Assembly: GCA_009103225.1 (NCBI GenBank)
Contig: RHPI01003488.1
Coordinates: 223,427 to 287,426 of the forward strand
Length of the DNA stretch: 64,000 nt
Origin: Chlorokybus atmophyticus
Taxonomy: Eukaryota > Streptophyta > Chlorokybophyceae > Chlorokybales > Chlorokybaceae
Reading direction: 5' to 3'
This document shows, in pieces, positions 11,094-21,488 of the stretch. The position numbers and the translations under genes were made by a program. Below the pieces are notes generated by a model. The model did no database searches. It saw only the letters and a program-made list of their open reading frames with translations, and was not told where the DNA came from. How positions within the stretch are numbered: position 1 is the first letter of the stretch; each line of letters begins with the position of its first letter.

Positions 11094-11387
11094 TGTCGAA
11101 GGAAAATCTGCTCGTGCATAAGCACGTAATGAGTATAGTGTTCAACACACACACGCGCGCACAAGTCCAGCTGTGCACGCAGCAATACGCAGCAAAAATG
11201 CACACAACTAGTGCGCAAATCAGCGTGAATACAACCCACATCGTGCATGCAAGTGTGCGTGCAGCTGGTGCAACCAACTACATGCACAATCAGCGTGCAA
11301 ACACTGCCATGTAGCGCGTGCAAGCAATGCAACACACGCACCGTGTAGCAAGTGTACAAGCTGATGGGCAAGCATGCAAGGCTTGAA

Positions 11388-11404
11388 AACAAACTCCGAG
11401 TCCA
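11388..11404 (-). promoter_or_regulatory. Putative primer-binding site of Gypsy-1
   Basis: One base inside the 5' LTR the minus strand reads TGGACTCGGAGTTTG. It begins with TGG, the complement of a tRNA CCA end. I could not assign the tRNA. Confidence 0.5.
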
Positions 11405-11405
11405 A

Positions 11406-12259
11406 TGTAACGTGACACACACACTTACCTGCTCGTGTATGTCACATACTTGTGCACACGCACAAGAACTTCTTCACAACATACCACGGTGCAGCACCTT
11501 GTTGAAGGAACGACCAGCACCGCAACGGGATGGAGAGGATGCACAACAAACCCTCCACTCAGCTCACACACACTCAAGCACACCCCACTCACGTGCAAGG
11601 CTGCTACGGACACTACAACCCTCTTGGGATGAGAGGGAGAGCCCCTTGAACAACTGAACTAGGCACCCCACACACAAGAGTCGAGTATGTACATGCTGAG
11701 CTGCCTCAACACTTGTTGAGGCCGTTTATATACCCCCTCTTTGCTGCTCTCCGACCTAGAACAACCATGCCCAAGGCTACTTGCCTTGTCATGGCTGCGT
11801 TGACCTGTACTCATGCCTAGGAGCTGCCACATCAGCCCTAGGACATCTTGTCAACGCCCAAGACTATCACACATCAGCCTCGGACATTGTGAACGCCCAA
11901 GGCTGGTCACATTAGTCTAGGACCTCATACATATGCATACATATGCGGACATATGCATACACATGCATACATCACTCATATCCGCACATATGAACTCATA
12001 TGCGGACACATGCATGCATATGCAACCATATGCACATACATTCGGACATACGACACCGACCAGCCCTGAGCTTGCTAGTAGACAGTGCCTATGTGTAGCT
12101 ACAATGCCCTTGCACACTATGTGCACAAGAACTGACTTCATGAGCACATATACTAAGTATTACACAACTTGACTATACGGGATCCTCACTTAGTTCTTCT
12201 TACTTACCACATAAGTAAGGAACATGAGAGTGACTTTTGCCAGCCCTTTGGGCGTGACA
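11406..12259 (-). repeat. Gypsy-1 5' LTR
   Basis: 854 bp partner of 4961-5810. For the minus-strand element this is the upstream LTR. It carries the same CATATG array at about 11926-12040. Confidence 0.92.
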
Positions 12260-12516
12260 CTATCTCATCATGTAGCAATCCACATTATTGTGGGCCGCAT
12301 GGCCTCAGGTATGAACAAGCTGTGTGCCAGTCCTTAATAATGCCTCGTACAGTAATGTCAAAGCTTTCAGACAAGATAGGAGGAAACTGTGGGGTTCACT
12401 CTATTAAGTACCACACAGCTTGAAAGACAATTGGTCCGCATGGAAAATGTCATAGCTACAATCTTACCATTGGAGTAAGTGACAGACAGTGACTTAAACC
12501 AGCTTTAAGTGTGACA
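12260..12516 (-). repeat. Old gypsy LTR, right part
   Basis: Continues the LTR broken at 4960. Its last 110 bp follow the end of the Gypsy-1 LTR (aagtaccacacagcttga against aagtattacacaacttga) and it ends in gtgtgaca, as the Gypsy-1 LTR ends in gcgtgaca. The two parts together make about 908 bp. Confidence 0.6.
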
Positions 12517-14555
12517 TATACGCTTTTGTGGATTGGTATCTCGACGCATTTGTTTAATCATGAGGTGAACGGGTATATCAAAGATGTGTTACAACAAATT
12601 CAGGTTGTCTTGAGTCAAGCGTGTTGAGCTTGTGTATGAGCACTTTGGAAAGTATTATGCTTTTATGGGAAAGTTTGTGAGACAAATATATGACGTATGA
12701 TGCATGAAAACAATTAAGAATAGATTACAATAGTTATGTGACATTATGGGTGTCATAGCATAAATGTTGGTTGCGCATGAGAACGGTGTCATCTCTTGTC
12801 ATATAGACAGTTACGAGGCTGCTGCCATTATGCCTCCGAGGAGTTTGCATGGTGTGTATGAAAGTTTCATGGATGCATCTGCTTCCCCAACTCCATCCGC
12901 CTGAAGGGCTCGGCTCATAAGTACAATGCCAACCCCAGGGACCCTGGGGAGAAGGAGCATTGACAAGTGGTTGAAACTCGCATATGTGAGCAATGGCTCT
13001 TGCGCTAAATGCAGGTGGGGGCAACTGAATCTCAATCAAGGTGCAACAACGGTTTATTACTGATGCTGCAAAGCTCTCAATAAGACAAACATTGGCAAGC
13101 AGAATACGCATCACGTTTCATGTATGTGTCTAAGCCCTCACAAAGTCCGTACTTTGTACATTGCAACAATTGCAGCACTTCAAGTATAATTTGCAACAGA
13201 ATTTAGTACCCCATGGGGGCGGCAGCACTCATCACGGTATCTAACTATCTAAGATAGTGTGAACGCAACCTTTACATCCTTATTATTATTGTTACAGAGC
13301 TAATATGAACGAGGGCAAGTTGGAGGACACAAGAGAAATTGCGTGAGAGTACCCCAAAAAGCAACTATTGTGCTTTATAGGCAAATTTTTGGCGGATTAA
13401 TAATAATATTTACTTGACGTGTCGGACTATTGAGGCCCCGCGGACCAGTTACAAGACTGGCTCAGATTGGCGAGGACCGGTATTGCTTCCCGTTCCTATA
13501 ATTGTCGTGGTGGGCCCCGGCGATGTACGGCCCACATAATGGTTGGCTTTGTATAAAGCATGCAGCTTAATGCTGGTACCAATGAACATGTACATCATTG
13601 GTCCATTTTGAGCAATTCGTACAAGCCAATATTGGTGCAAAAAGCACAGGAATTGTTAATCGTTGTGTTTTGCCTCAAATATGTCAATTCTGCAACTTGC
13701 AGCTAATATGCAATACTGGGACCAATGCATTATCCATTACCAGTCTGCGTGGTTTGTGTGGGTCGATCGCAAGATGCCGTACATGGTCCAACAATGGTCT
13801 TGCAAGTGCATTTATGTATTTGCTTTGTGGACACCTATGTGCTGAAAAACATCAACAATCAATGGCGAGAAATACAGGCATAGCAAATAAGGTTTACAAC
13901 AAGCTCACAGCAATCCACCTCAGGCTGATCATACAACACCACAAACTGCGCAACTACGTTTTTAAGGGAGCCTCAGCTCCAGCCAATGCGTACACCTGAC
14001 GCCCTCCCCGCCTGGAGGGCATGCAGCACAATCAAGCAGCATGCCAAAACACTTGCAGCTGCACAAGGTGCACATGGGGAGCATGTGTGCGTGAGCTTCA
14101 CACGGGGGACATACCTAAACTCCCACACGCCCTGCAAACATGCAGCAGGCCTAAACTCCTACTACAAACAAGTGCACAATACATGCCACGCGCGTGCATA
14201 AGGATATCCATCTCCCACTTGCAAGCCTGTAGGCTAGCAAGTGCATGCAAGAGTGTGCATGCAATTTGACACCTTTACTTACATGCGTGTGTATGCGCGT
14301 GCGCATTCATGCAAACATGCACTTACATATGCATACAGACGCAGGTTTGCACAATTAGCTCAGGAGGGCAGCATGTGCATGAGCACTGCACACATGCACA
14401 GCCTTCACGCATGGACACCCTGTTCCGCACCTACACGCCGAGACAACCTGCATGTATGCGCGTGCGCACACGTTATAACGCCTGAAAGGGCGCTAAGCAT
14501 ACATGCCCGGGCAAGCATACAATATGTGCACAAGCTTGCATGTGCGTGCAAGCTG
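12517..14555. other. Gene-free stretch
   Basis: No recognisable protein. 13430-13810 contains ccaatattgg and ggaccagt/ggaccggt motifs also seen at 1170-1540 and 18590-18870. From 14010 to 14560 the DNA is rich in tgcatgcaa/gcacatgc words. Frames of 100-130 codons here have no domain signal. Confidence 0.55.
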
Positions 14556-14911
14556 TGTTAAAGGTTATGGGTTGTTAAATGTACATGTATAGGCGGCGCA
14601 TACATGTAGTTGGTACAATCAGCTGAACCATTATAGTTACGAGAGTGATAAGAGTTACAGGAGTTATGGCAGTTATGGTCAACCACGGTCAACTTTAACT
14701 TTGACCATTGACTAGTGTTGACTAGTTTCGACTTTGACTAGAATTGACTAGTGCTTAATAGCATAATGTATAAGACATTGTATACTGCTTAATACAGTGG
14801 GTCGCACATTGTCTCTATAGTTGGCGTGCTTACTGCACTTGTCCTTAATGTGTGCACGCTTGTATGTAAGAGGCAAATACACACACGCTAGGCGCATTAC
14901 TAGTTATTAAC
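14556..14911 (+). repeat. TR-GAG copy b 5' LTR
   Basis: Begins TGTTAAAGG. It holds the near-palindrome centred on aggcggcgc, the GTTACGAGAG-type 9-mer repeats, and a dense set of TTGAC/GTCAA cores. A TATA-like gtataaga lies near 14769. Confidence 0.8.
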
Positions 14912-14912
14912 G

Positions 14913-14925
14913 GGTTATGGGCTCG
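14913..14925 (+). promoter_or_regulatory. Primer-binding site, initiator tRNA internal type
   Basis: GGTTATGGGCTCG directly inside the LTR is complementary to the anticodon stem-loop of initiator methionine tRNA, not to a tRNA 3' end. Drosophila copia uses the same half-tRNA priming. Confidence 0.65.
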
Positions 14926-15034
14926 CACTCGCTTGTGTGATTGCTTGCGCTAGTGAGAGAAAGTGTCGAGCATAGGCGCCTACCAAGAGAGTGTTCTTGG
15001 GGAGAGGGTGAGTTGTACTATTGTGTAGCAAGCA

Positions 15035-16330
15035 ATGGCTGACACAGATTGATGCACATCGAGTCCCTTGATCTGCACAAGTACACTTCATGGTCTTTGA
15101 TGATGAAGTTGGTGCTGATCCATAAAAAGCTCTGGAGTTTTATCGACCCCACCTCCTCCACATCATTGCGCCCAAGAACAAGTGACACTGGTACCTAGAC
15201 AAAGCACTCACAATCAGCTTTTGTGCTGATAGGCTTGCACATCAAAAACTTCCACATCCTGTTGATTGCGGATTGCAAGACTGGACGTGAGGCATGGGAG
15301 GTCTTCGACACCCTCTTCAAGGCCAACAGCAACTCGCACAAGTTGCAGCTGAACCGCAAGATGACACTTTTATATATGGAGTACAAGGAGCCAGTTCCGA
15401 GGTACATCTCGCGTGCAAGGGAGCTTTAGCAAGACCTTGCAGCAGTGGGCCACGATGTGAAAGAAGAGGAGGTGATGTGCGCAGTCTTAGCTGGCTCAAA
15501 AAAGAGCTTTGCTACGCTAGTGACTGTGTTAGAGTCCTCAGATGTGGTTTCGAGGTTTTAATGATGTAGTGCCCTAGATGTAGAAGGCACGTTGGATGTT
15601 CAGGAGATAGTGAATGGTGGAGAACATATTGCACTTGCTGCCTCATCTTCTCAACACACACGAAGCAAGAGCAAAGCAGGTGGTGGGAAGCCAATATGTG
15701 ACAAAAAGTGTCACTACTGCAAGATGAAGGGTGTAACAACACCACCGTCGCCGGTGATGCCCCTTCAATCCTCTACCCCAACACCCACACCGCCTATGAC
15801 AAGCCTTTCAACGGCGTGGCCGCCACTGAGCAGAGAACTGAAAAATCCCCACATCAGATTGATGTGACCTTTTATATATATATATATCAAGAGTATATCA
15901 ACTATATAACTCTCGATAATTAACTCACAACCAGACATCGACCCTACAGATAGGGTAGTTAGGAAATCTAGCGTGAGCCAATCACAGCTCAGATAAGGTA
16001 CCTATCGGTAAGGTACCTATCCAAAGATACCTATCGTAAGGTACCTAACGAGATAGTAATCACATCATATCAAATGTGACACTAAATAGGCTTGAATAAG
16101 CGGTTCTACACCCATTGGGACTTATTTAAGCTATGATAAAGCATCATAGCCTTTGATAAGCGAGGAACCGTAGAAAAGAGGTATAAATAAACATATTTAA
16201 ATACTTATTCATACAAAATGTGTTATTCAGGTAGCAATAATACCCCTATTATTATTGCTCCCGTTACAAAGGGCCATTTCATAAGCGAGTGCGATAAGAG
16301 TGTCTACGATGATACAATCAAGGAGGAGCA
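15035..16330 (+). pseudogene. TR-GAG copy b gag (interrupted)
   Basis: The reading frame is recognisable from the ATG at 15035 but has stops. The best block is 15223-15430 (GLHIKNFHILLIADC, GREAWEVFDTLFKANSNS, YISRAREL) and belongs to the copia-type gag (UBN2) family. A TAG replaces the Trp seen in the other copies (REL-stop-QDLAAVG). The zinc knuckle starts CHYCKMKG, then the solo LTR intervenes, and the coding remainder resumes at about 16274 (HFISEC-like). Non-functional. Confidence 0.7.
15732..16268. mobile_element. Solo LTR with perfect 5-bp target duplication
   Basis: 537 bp running TGTAAC...GTTACA, flanked by aaggg on both sides (15727-15731 and 16269-16273). The uninterrupted site is seen in the other TR-GAG copies, so the ends are certain. 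Inside are a (TA)n stretch near 15873, four ggtaccta/agatacctat repeats at 15995-16050, and gaggtataaataaa near 16180 as a possible TATA box. No other copy of this family is in the window. Confidence 0.88.
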
Positions 16331-16785
16331 CGCCATGATGGCGATTGCTTTCTAGCATTGGTGGGGACCTCAAGGAGTTGCAGTAGGTGGTGTTCATCTG
16401 TCCTCTCCCACAGTAAGGGCGCGTGAAGGACATGCGTAGACGGAGGTCGCAGACACAAAGGTCTATGAGAGTTACTGCTAGCCTATGAGTAGTTTCTGAT
16501 GTTGAGCTGCATATACTAGAGATTGCATTTATGTGAAGTTGCTTTCGATAGCACACAGGTGTGCGGTAGTGGTTAGAGCACTTTGCGTGATTGGCATGCA
16601 AGGACTGAGTTGTATAGCTAGCTAGCAGGAGATGGGAGGGGTGCTTTCTTTGGTAGAAGGGTCTAATCAACCCTTGCACGGCCTACACTCTGGTACATCA
16701 TTGCTAACGTAGATGTAACGCAACATATAGCACAATTTGCCATTGAAAGAGTCTACAAAACCATTGGAGCAAGATCAAGCATGGC

Positions 16786-17004
16786 GTGGTGGAACCTGAT
16801 GCGCCAACTATGAGGAGGAAACAAGGAGTATTAGAACCTTATCGTCTTGCTGGCAGCACGAGGAGAAGGATGGTATCATACTTACAAGCGTCAAGTCCGT
16901 GGGAGCAACACATCCGTGGGAGTGTTGATTGGAGTAAGTTATTGTGGGTAAGCTTGCAAGAAGAACTTGGAGTGAAGGTCAAGCTGCTCGCATGGGATTG
17001 TTAA
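16786..17004 (+). other. Conserved 3' tail frame of TR-GAG
   Basis: A 72-codon open frame just before the 3' LTR contains MRRKQGVLEP, SSPWEQHIRGSV and EELGV. A matching frame is open in copy c (30096-29860, minus). No known family. Because the DNA itself is conserved in all four copies, it may be a packaging or plus-strand-priming region and not a protein. Confidence 0.4.
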
Positions 17005-17361
17005 AGGTTGTAGGTTGTTGAATGTACATATATAGGCGGCGCCTATACGTCGTTGGTACCATGAGCTTAACCTTTATAGTGACTGGAGTACTAAGAGTTA
17101 CAAGAGTTACGGCGGTCATGATCAACCATGGTCAACTTTTACTTTAACTGTTGACTTTGACCATTGACTACTGTTGACTTTGACTAGAGTTCACCAAAGT
17201 TGATTAGTGCTTGATAACATAAAACATTGTATGCAGCTTAATACAGTAAGTCGCCCATTGTCTCTATAGTTGGCGTGCTTGCTGCACTTGTCCTTAATAT
17301 GTCCGCACTTGAATGTGAGAGGCGCATACACACACATTAGGCGCATCACTAGTTTTCGACA
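16999..17361 (+). repeat. TR-GAG copy b 3' LTR
   Basis: 363 bp, begins TGTTAAAGG after the gctcgcatggga tract and ends tttcgaca. Same layout as 14556-14911 but well diverged. Confidence 0.78.
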
Positions 17362-18934
17362 CATACACACAGCAAGGTGCTTACCGTCGATAACATGCAA
17401 CTTGGCAATCCATACCTGCTAGAGTGCGGAGAGCTGGTATATAGCTTTTCAATGCAAGCGTGCAACACATGGAAGAGCAGGCTTCAAGGTGCAGCAACGG
17501 AGGCGAAGCTTCCAGTGGAGTACTAGCTGCAGCAGGAACTTTGTCACGCTGTTGTTCAGCTACGCCCTGATCACCTGCCTGCTGCTGCTGGCGGTGCGAG
17601 AGGGAGATGGGCGCCAATAAAGCTGGAGCTGCCGTGCTATCAGGCATCCCGTTAGAGCTTCACTCAAGAAGCTTGCACACGCTCCAAAAAGCTTGCACAC
17701 CCTCGTGTTGCATGCAACTCGCAACAGTATCAATATTAAATGTACACGACAACAGCAACCCAACACCCCTGCAAGCAAGCAGGTGGCATGAGAGCCAGCA
17801 GTGCAGTTGAACCCACGGTGGTGTCATTGTTCTTGCGCTTAATAGCCTTAACACGATGACTTGACAATAACTTTGCACATTAACCAGATTCATAACCACC
17901 CAAACGGCACTTAAGCATGCAAACATAGAGCATTGCAAACAAAGTGTCATGCGATCATGTTGGATTAACGTGAGGCATCGATGCTGTAGTTGCGCAGCAT
18001 ACACATGCATGTTGAAGCCAATTTGCACAAGGAATGGGCTGAAAGAGACGGAGGACAAGCGGTTGCATGCGGTTGCACTTGACTCAATCGTAGGCGCAAT
18101 TTGCATTTGAAGCTGCGCCTGCTCCCTTTGTGCACACCGCCTGCGCCTTCCCCTGTGCGAAAAGCAAACTCAAATTAGGCGGCCGCCTACCCTTAAAGTG
18201 CTTACAGCCATGCTTAACGCCGGCGTCCCATCCATTACCACCACCGCCGTCATGTAATTTTGGGAGAAAAGAGCTGGGCCAGGCGTATGCTACACGAGAA
18301 TAAGCATGCAACACAAGCGCTGGAAGCTTGCATGGTCGTCACCTAGTGGATGAGCGCCACGGTGGTTGACATAGCAATACAATCGGTTGTAGAGAGCTTA
18401 TCCGCTATACATAGCTTGGTTGTCACCAGCTGACCTATGACAGTGCAAGCGTACTATGCAAGATTTCCCATTTACGGTTAGTAGCTCACAACAAGTGCAT
18501 CATTGGCAAACTTGGTACAATTATCTGATGAGGCATCTGGACGATGATGCCATCGATTACATGACCCATAATGAGTACAATGGTGCCATAATTATTAGCG
18601 GTTAACTACTTACCCATCATTAGTCCCAATATCAATGGGACGCGAAATTCGGGCTATCGTACCAATATGGGGCCGGCACTTCGTGCGCTAATTGTGGTCT
18701 CAGGTGTCTGCCCCAATGGTTGTGCCACCAATGTTTGCGCCAATCCCGGACTCGACGTCGATGGGACCCAGGAACCCAGGGTTGTTGGACTGTTGTTGGT
18801 CCATTATGTCGACGGATCCACCTATATTAGGTCAAACATTACGCACCAGTATTGGACCGGCGTCGTGGAATAGTGTTCCAAATCCACATGTAAATTGCCC
18901 CTTGCTTTGATTGCAGGTCACTATGTTTTACAGG
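17362..18934. other. Gene-free stretch
   Basis: No protein family is recognised on either strand, including the 148-codon minus frame at 17660-18106. Contains a short tandem of aagcttgcacac near 17670-17702 and, at 18590-18870, palindromic ccaatat/ggacc motifs shared with two other regions. Confidence 0.5.
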
Positions 18935-18996
18935 AACTCACACACGAGTTATATGCGACACACAGCTCATATTGGGGGGTCGCTATGGGTCGATAG
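18935..18996 (-). repeat. Split repeat B2 (copy 1)
   Basis: 62 bp matching B1 at 19431-19492. Shared core cgagttatat.cgacacacag and ggggggtcgctatgggtc. Marks the 3' end of the minus-strand element. Confidence 0.85.
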
Positions 18997-19225
18997 CACG
19001 GTAGCTACGCCCAGCACCCAAGTGCATTACAACACAAATATACAAGTATAGATATAGGCTGATCTATACACAAGTCCGCACTAGGGCGCTAGGCTACAAC
19101 TATGGGAACTACTTATTCGCGTTAGGTGCAAAAGTCACGCTCTTCTTCGGTCTTCGACTTGTCGATGGCGCCATGGCTGCTGACGTAGAGGTCGAAGCCT
19201 GAGAAGCCTGTACACCTGCAAAGTA

Positions 19226-19492
19226 AACCACACTCGCCACCCACGCCAAGGATGGCGCCGCCGTGCTAGGGTTTCAAGCGACTAGATAAGGAGCTTGTGA
19301 CTCACAACTCATTCTAGTGAGTGCTCGTGACCCCAAGTGCCTAGGGCACTAGGGGCATAAGAGTTTCATAACTCATTGATGAGTTCTTCAGTTCATGGGC
19401 GCGCATTTCATGCGCATCATGAACTCATACGACTCACGCACGAGTTATATACGACACACAGCTCATGTTGGGGGGTCGCTATGGGTCAATAG
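19226..19492 (-). repeat. Split repeats A2 + B1 (copy 1)
   Basis: A2 (19226-19430) repeats the element's 5' end at 24781-24982, including gtgctagggtttcaag and gcgcgcatttcatgcgc. It directly abuts B1 (19431-19492). The A2/B1 junction reproduces the joined ends of a circular intermediate. Confidence 0.85.
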
Positions 19493-20540
19493 ATGGATAA
19501 CAATTGTTTGAGCACATACCACCTAAGCCGAGGCTTCTCGTTAGCGTATGTAACTCAGGCAACGCGGCGCGCACATAGCCCTCAGCTGTAGTGGAAGACT
19601 TCCAACGCCCAAACTGCTGCCACAGGTGCTGGGGCACACCAGCTTTCACGGTTTGGGTCGCAGCTCCCGGACGAGCAGAGTGTGTGCCAAAACGCGTGGG
19701 GTCTTCCCCTGCCGCCTTCATAGCTGCCTTCTCCCAACCAAGGATAGTGCCATGTGGTACCACGGTGTTGCGTATGACGCACGTTCCCCCCGCTCGTATG
19801 ATGGAGCGCAGCAATTTGCCTGGTCCCGCGTGTCAATATCCCGAGGCAAATAATAGATTCTCGGTGTGCATCACTGGCATAAGTCACCCCTTACAGCAGC
19901 TATGTGCACTGTGGCGCCCACACCGTGTTGATCGGTTTTGCTGCGCGGGATGACGAGATCCATACGGCCTGGGCGAAAAACAATGTCCTGCGCGTTTACC
20001 TCCGCTAGGTCAGAATATCGCATCATACCCGCAAATCTCAGCATCACCATCACCGTTTGCAATCTGACCACCAAGTCCCACCCGTCGCGAGCAAAGTGCG
20101 AGACCATGGCCCGCAAGAGCTCAGCTGTGTAGGCGTCCTTCTTCCGTGTGTTCAAGGGCAGCAGCCTGGCAGCGGCCTCACGAACCACCGCAACGAGTGC
20201 ATGCGCAGTAGCAGAGGCTTGTCTTGCCATGGCATGCGCAGCATGTATGGCCGAAGAGGCATGTTTCAGGTGCCGGGGTGGTTGAATCCACCAACATCTT
20301 GGTCAAGAACAGGGCCACTGTGCCAGGGTCTGCAGGCAGGGCAGCCCAACCACGAGGCGTGCAGAACTCCACAAAGTAACGCCAGTATCCGTCATGGCCC
20401 CGCAGGCTGTGCTAGTAGCACGTGACGCCGCTGCCACTGCTGGGTATAAGGTGCGCAGGCGCTCAATCTCGTAGTCTCCGCGGACGTTGGGCATCAGCGA
20501 CTGTAAGCTTCGCTCAATAGCAGCTGCACACAGCACGTGT
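19493..20540 (-). pseudogene. DIRS-like tyrosine recombinase (copy 1)
   Basis: Would integrate the circular cDNA by site-specific recombination in place of a DDE integrase. The N-terminal SAM-like part is at 20536-20240 with a frameshift. The catalytic domain opens at 20230 with the first Arg in LRFAGMMRYSDL. After a frameshift and a TGA near 19860 the second part (19814-19493) carries FGTHSARPGAAT (HxxR), QQFGRWKS (Trp in place of His) and the Tyr of GYVRAALPEL. All catalytic residues remain, so only the frame is lost. Confidence 0.85.
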
Positions 20541-20558
20541 TAATGGCTAGGACGCAAG

Positions 20559-21470
20559 TCAATCCGCAATGCCCACATACGACTGTTGGGCAAGCCCCCT
20601 TAATGTTCCGTGACTTGCGGGCTGGGCCACAAGCAGGCTGGGCCTCCGGGCAGGCTCACAACGTTTGTGACAAATGGTGCCCACACGCCGCCAGGGCAGA
20701 GCACGGGCCACCAAGTTTGGGTTGTCCATCCAGGTACAACAAGGCACATGCGAGCCTTGCATTCGCGGGCATAACGCAGAACAGTGCCAGCTCGGAGTGG
20801 TGGGGAATGGCACTAGTTGTTGCAACCACTCCAATTACAGTGAAAGGCATTGCCGGATGAGCCGGGTCATGGTAACACCGAGTTGAAGGCCACACACACG
20901 GTGTTAGCATCCGTGGCAAAGCGGTCCACATCAAAGGGGCCCCACTTGCGAGCGAGCAAGAGCACCCATGGGGTTTACAAGGTCCAACCATTCCAATTTG
21001 GTGCTTTGGAGAGCGCGTCCGCCTCCTCATTGAGTTCACGTGGTAACCACTCCACATGCAAGCGGATGCAATGCCGGTGGCAATGTAAGAAAATACGGCA
21101 TGCCACTTGTTGCAAGTGTCCGGCCGCACTAACCCCTTTACGCATAATGTTGTACACATTGCGGGCAACGCCATAGCACAGCACCGTGCGTCCATGTAGC
21201 TCCTCCTCGACAGTGAGCAAGGCACGCTCAAGTCCCAATAATTCACGATGTGTTGATGAAGTCAAGCACTCATCAGGTGTGAATGTGCCCTTCGCCACGG
21301 GGGTAGCTGTGCCATGGCGCACTAGTCCCCAACTAGTGCCGCTAGCATTCACAAATTGCACTATGTCCGGTTGCACGGTAGGCCAATGGGATGCCATATT
21401 CAGCTCCTTAAAGTGGTCTCTCAGCCACGGTAACTTCGTGATCTTAGGTTGGCGTAGCACCATGTGAGAG
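20559..21470 (-). pseudogene. DIRS-like RNase H region (copy 1)
   Basis: Open over 162 residues at 21463-20975: FVNASGTSWG (the first catalytic Asp is Asn; copy 2 keeps VDASG), HRELLGLERAL (Glu) and LNEEADALSK (last Asp). After a frameshift the DIRS-type C-terminal extension follows (VCVAFNSVLPCPGSSGNA, CLVVPGWTTQTWWPVL) down to about 20650. This Trp-Trp block is typical of DIRS and helps separate it from gypsy. Confidence 0.8.
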
Positions 21471-21488
21471 CTTCATGAGCGGCGGGTC

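Larger units (their letters stand above)
4961..12259 (-). mobile_element. Gypsy-1: Ty3/gypsy chromovirus, nearly complete
   Basis: Two LTRs of 850 and 854 bp (about 98% alike by eye) enclose, on the minus strand, gag, protease, RT, RNase H, integrase and a chromodomain. LTRs read TGTCAC...TTACA. Flanks ccatc (4956-4960) and ctatc (12260-12264) match at 4 of 5 positions, consistent with a mutated 5-bp target duplication. A purine tract and a TGG-starting primer site lie where expected. Stops and small frameshifts in gag and pol make this copy inactive. Confidence 0.9.
3649..12516 (-). mobile_element. Old Ty3/gypsy relic, split by Gypsy-1
   Basis: Read on the minus strand: a 5' LTR in two pieces (12516-12260 and 4960-4310), then a leader related to that of Gypsy-1 (shared landmarks such as caagct.atgggcaagcatg), then a decayed start of gag ending near 3649. 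Beyond that nothing is recognisable. LTR and leader are clearly homologous to Gypsy-1 but much diverged, so this is an older member of the same family that served as the insertion target. Confidence 0.6.
14556..17361 (+). mobile_element. TR-GAG copy b: gag-only LTR retrotransposon
   Basis: Two LTRs (14556-14911, 16999-17361, roughly 15% diverged) flank an initiator-tRNA-type primer site, a decayed copia-like gag and a conserved 3' tail. There is no protease, integrase or RT. A solo LTR of another family is inserted in the zinc-knuckle codons (15732-16268). No clear target duplication (agctg against catac). Related copies are at 29503-31240, 38808-41098 and 54645-56114. Confidence 0.8.

Noticed and set aside
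14556-17361. 5-bp target duplication for TR-GAG copy b
   Set aside because: Flanks agctg and catac do not match. Ends may be eroded, so none is claimed.
17660-18106. 148-codon minus frame as a gene
   Set aside because: No domain, no homologue in the window, Cys/Leu-rich composition and flanking decayed DNA.
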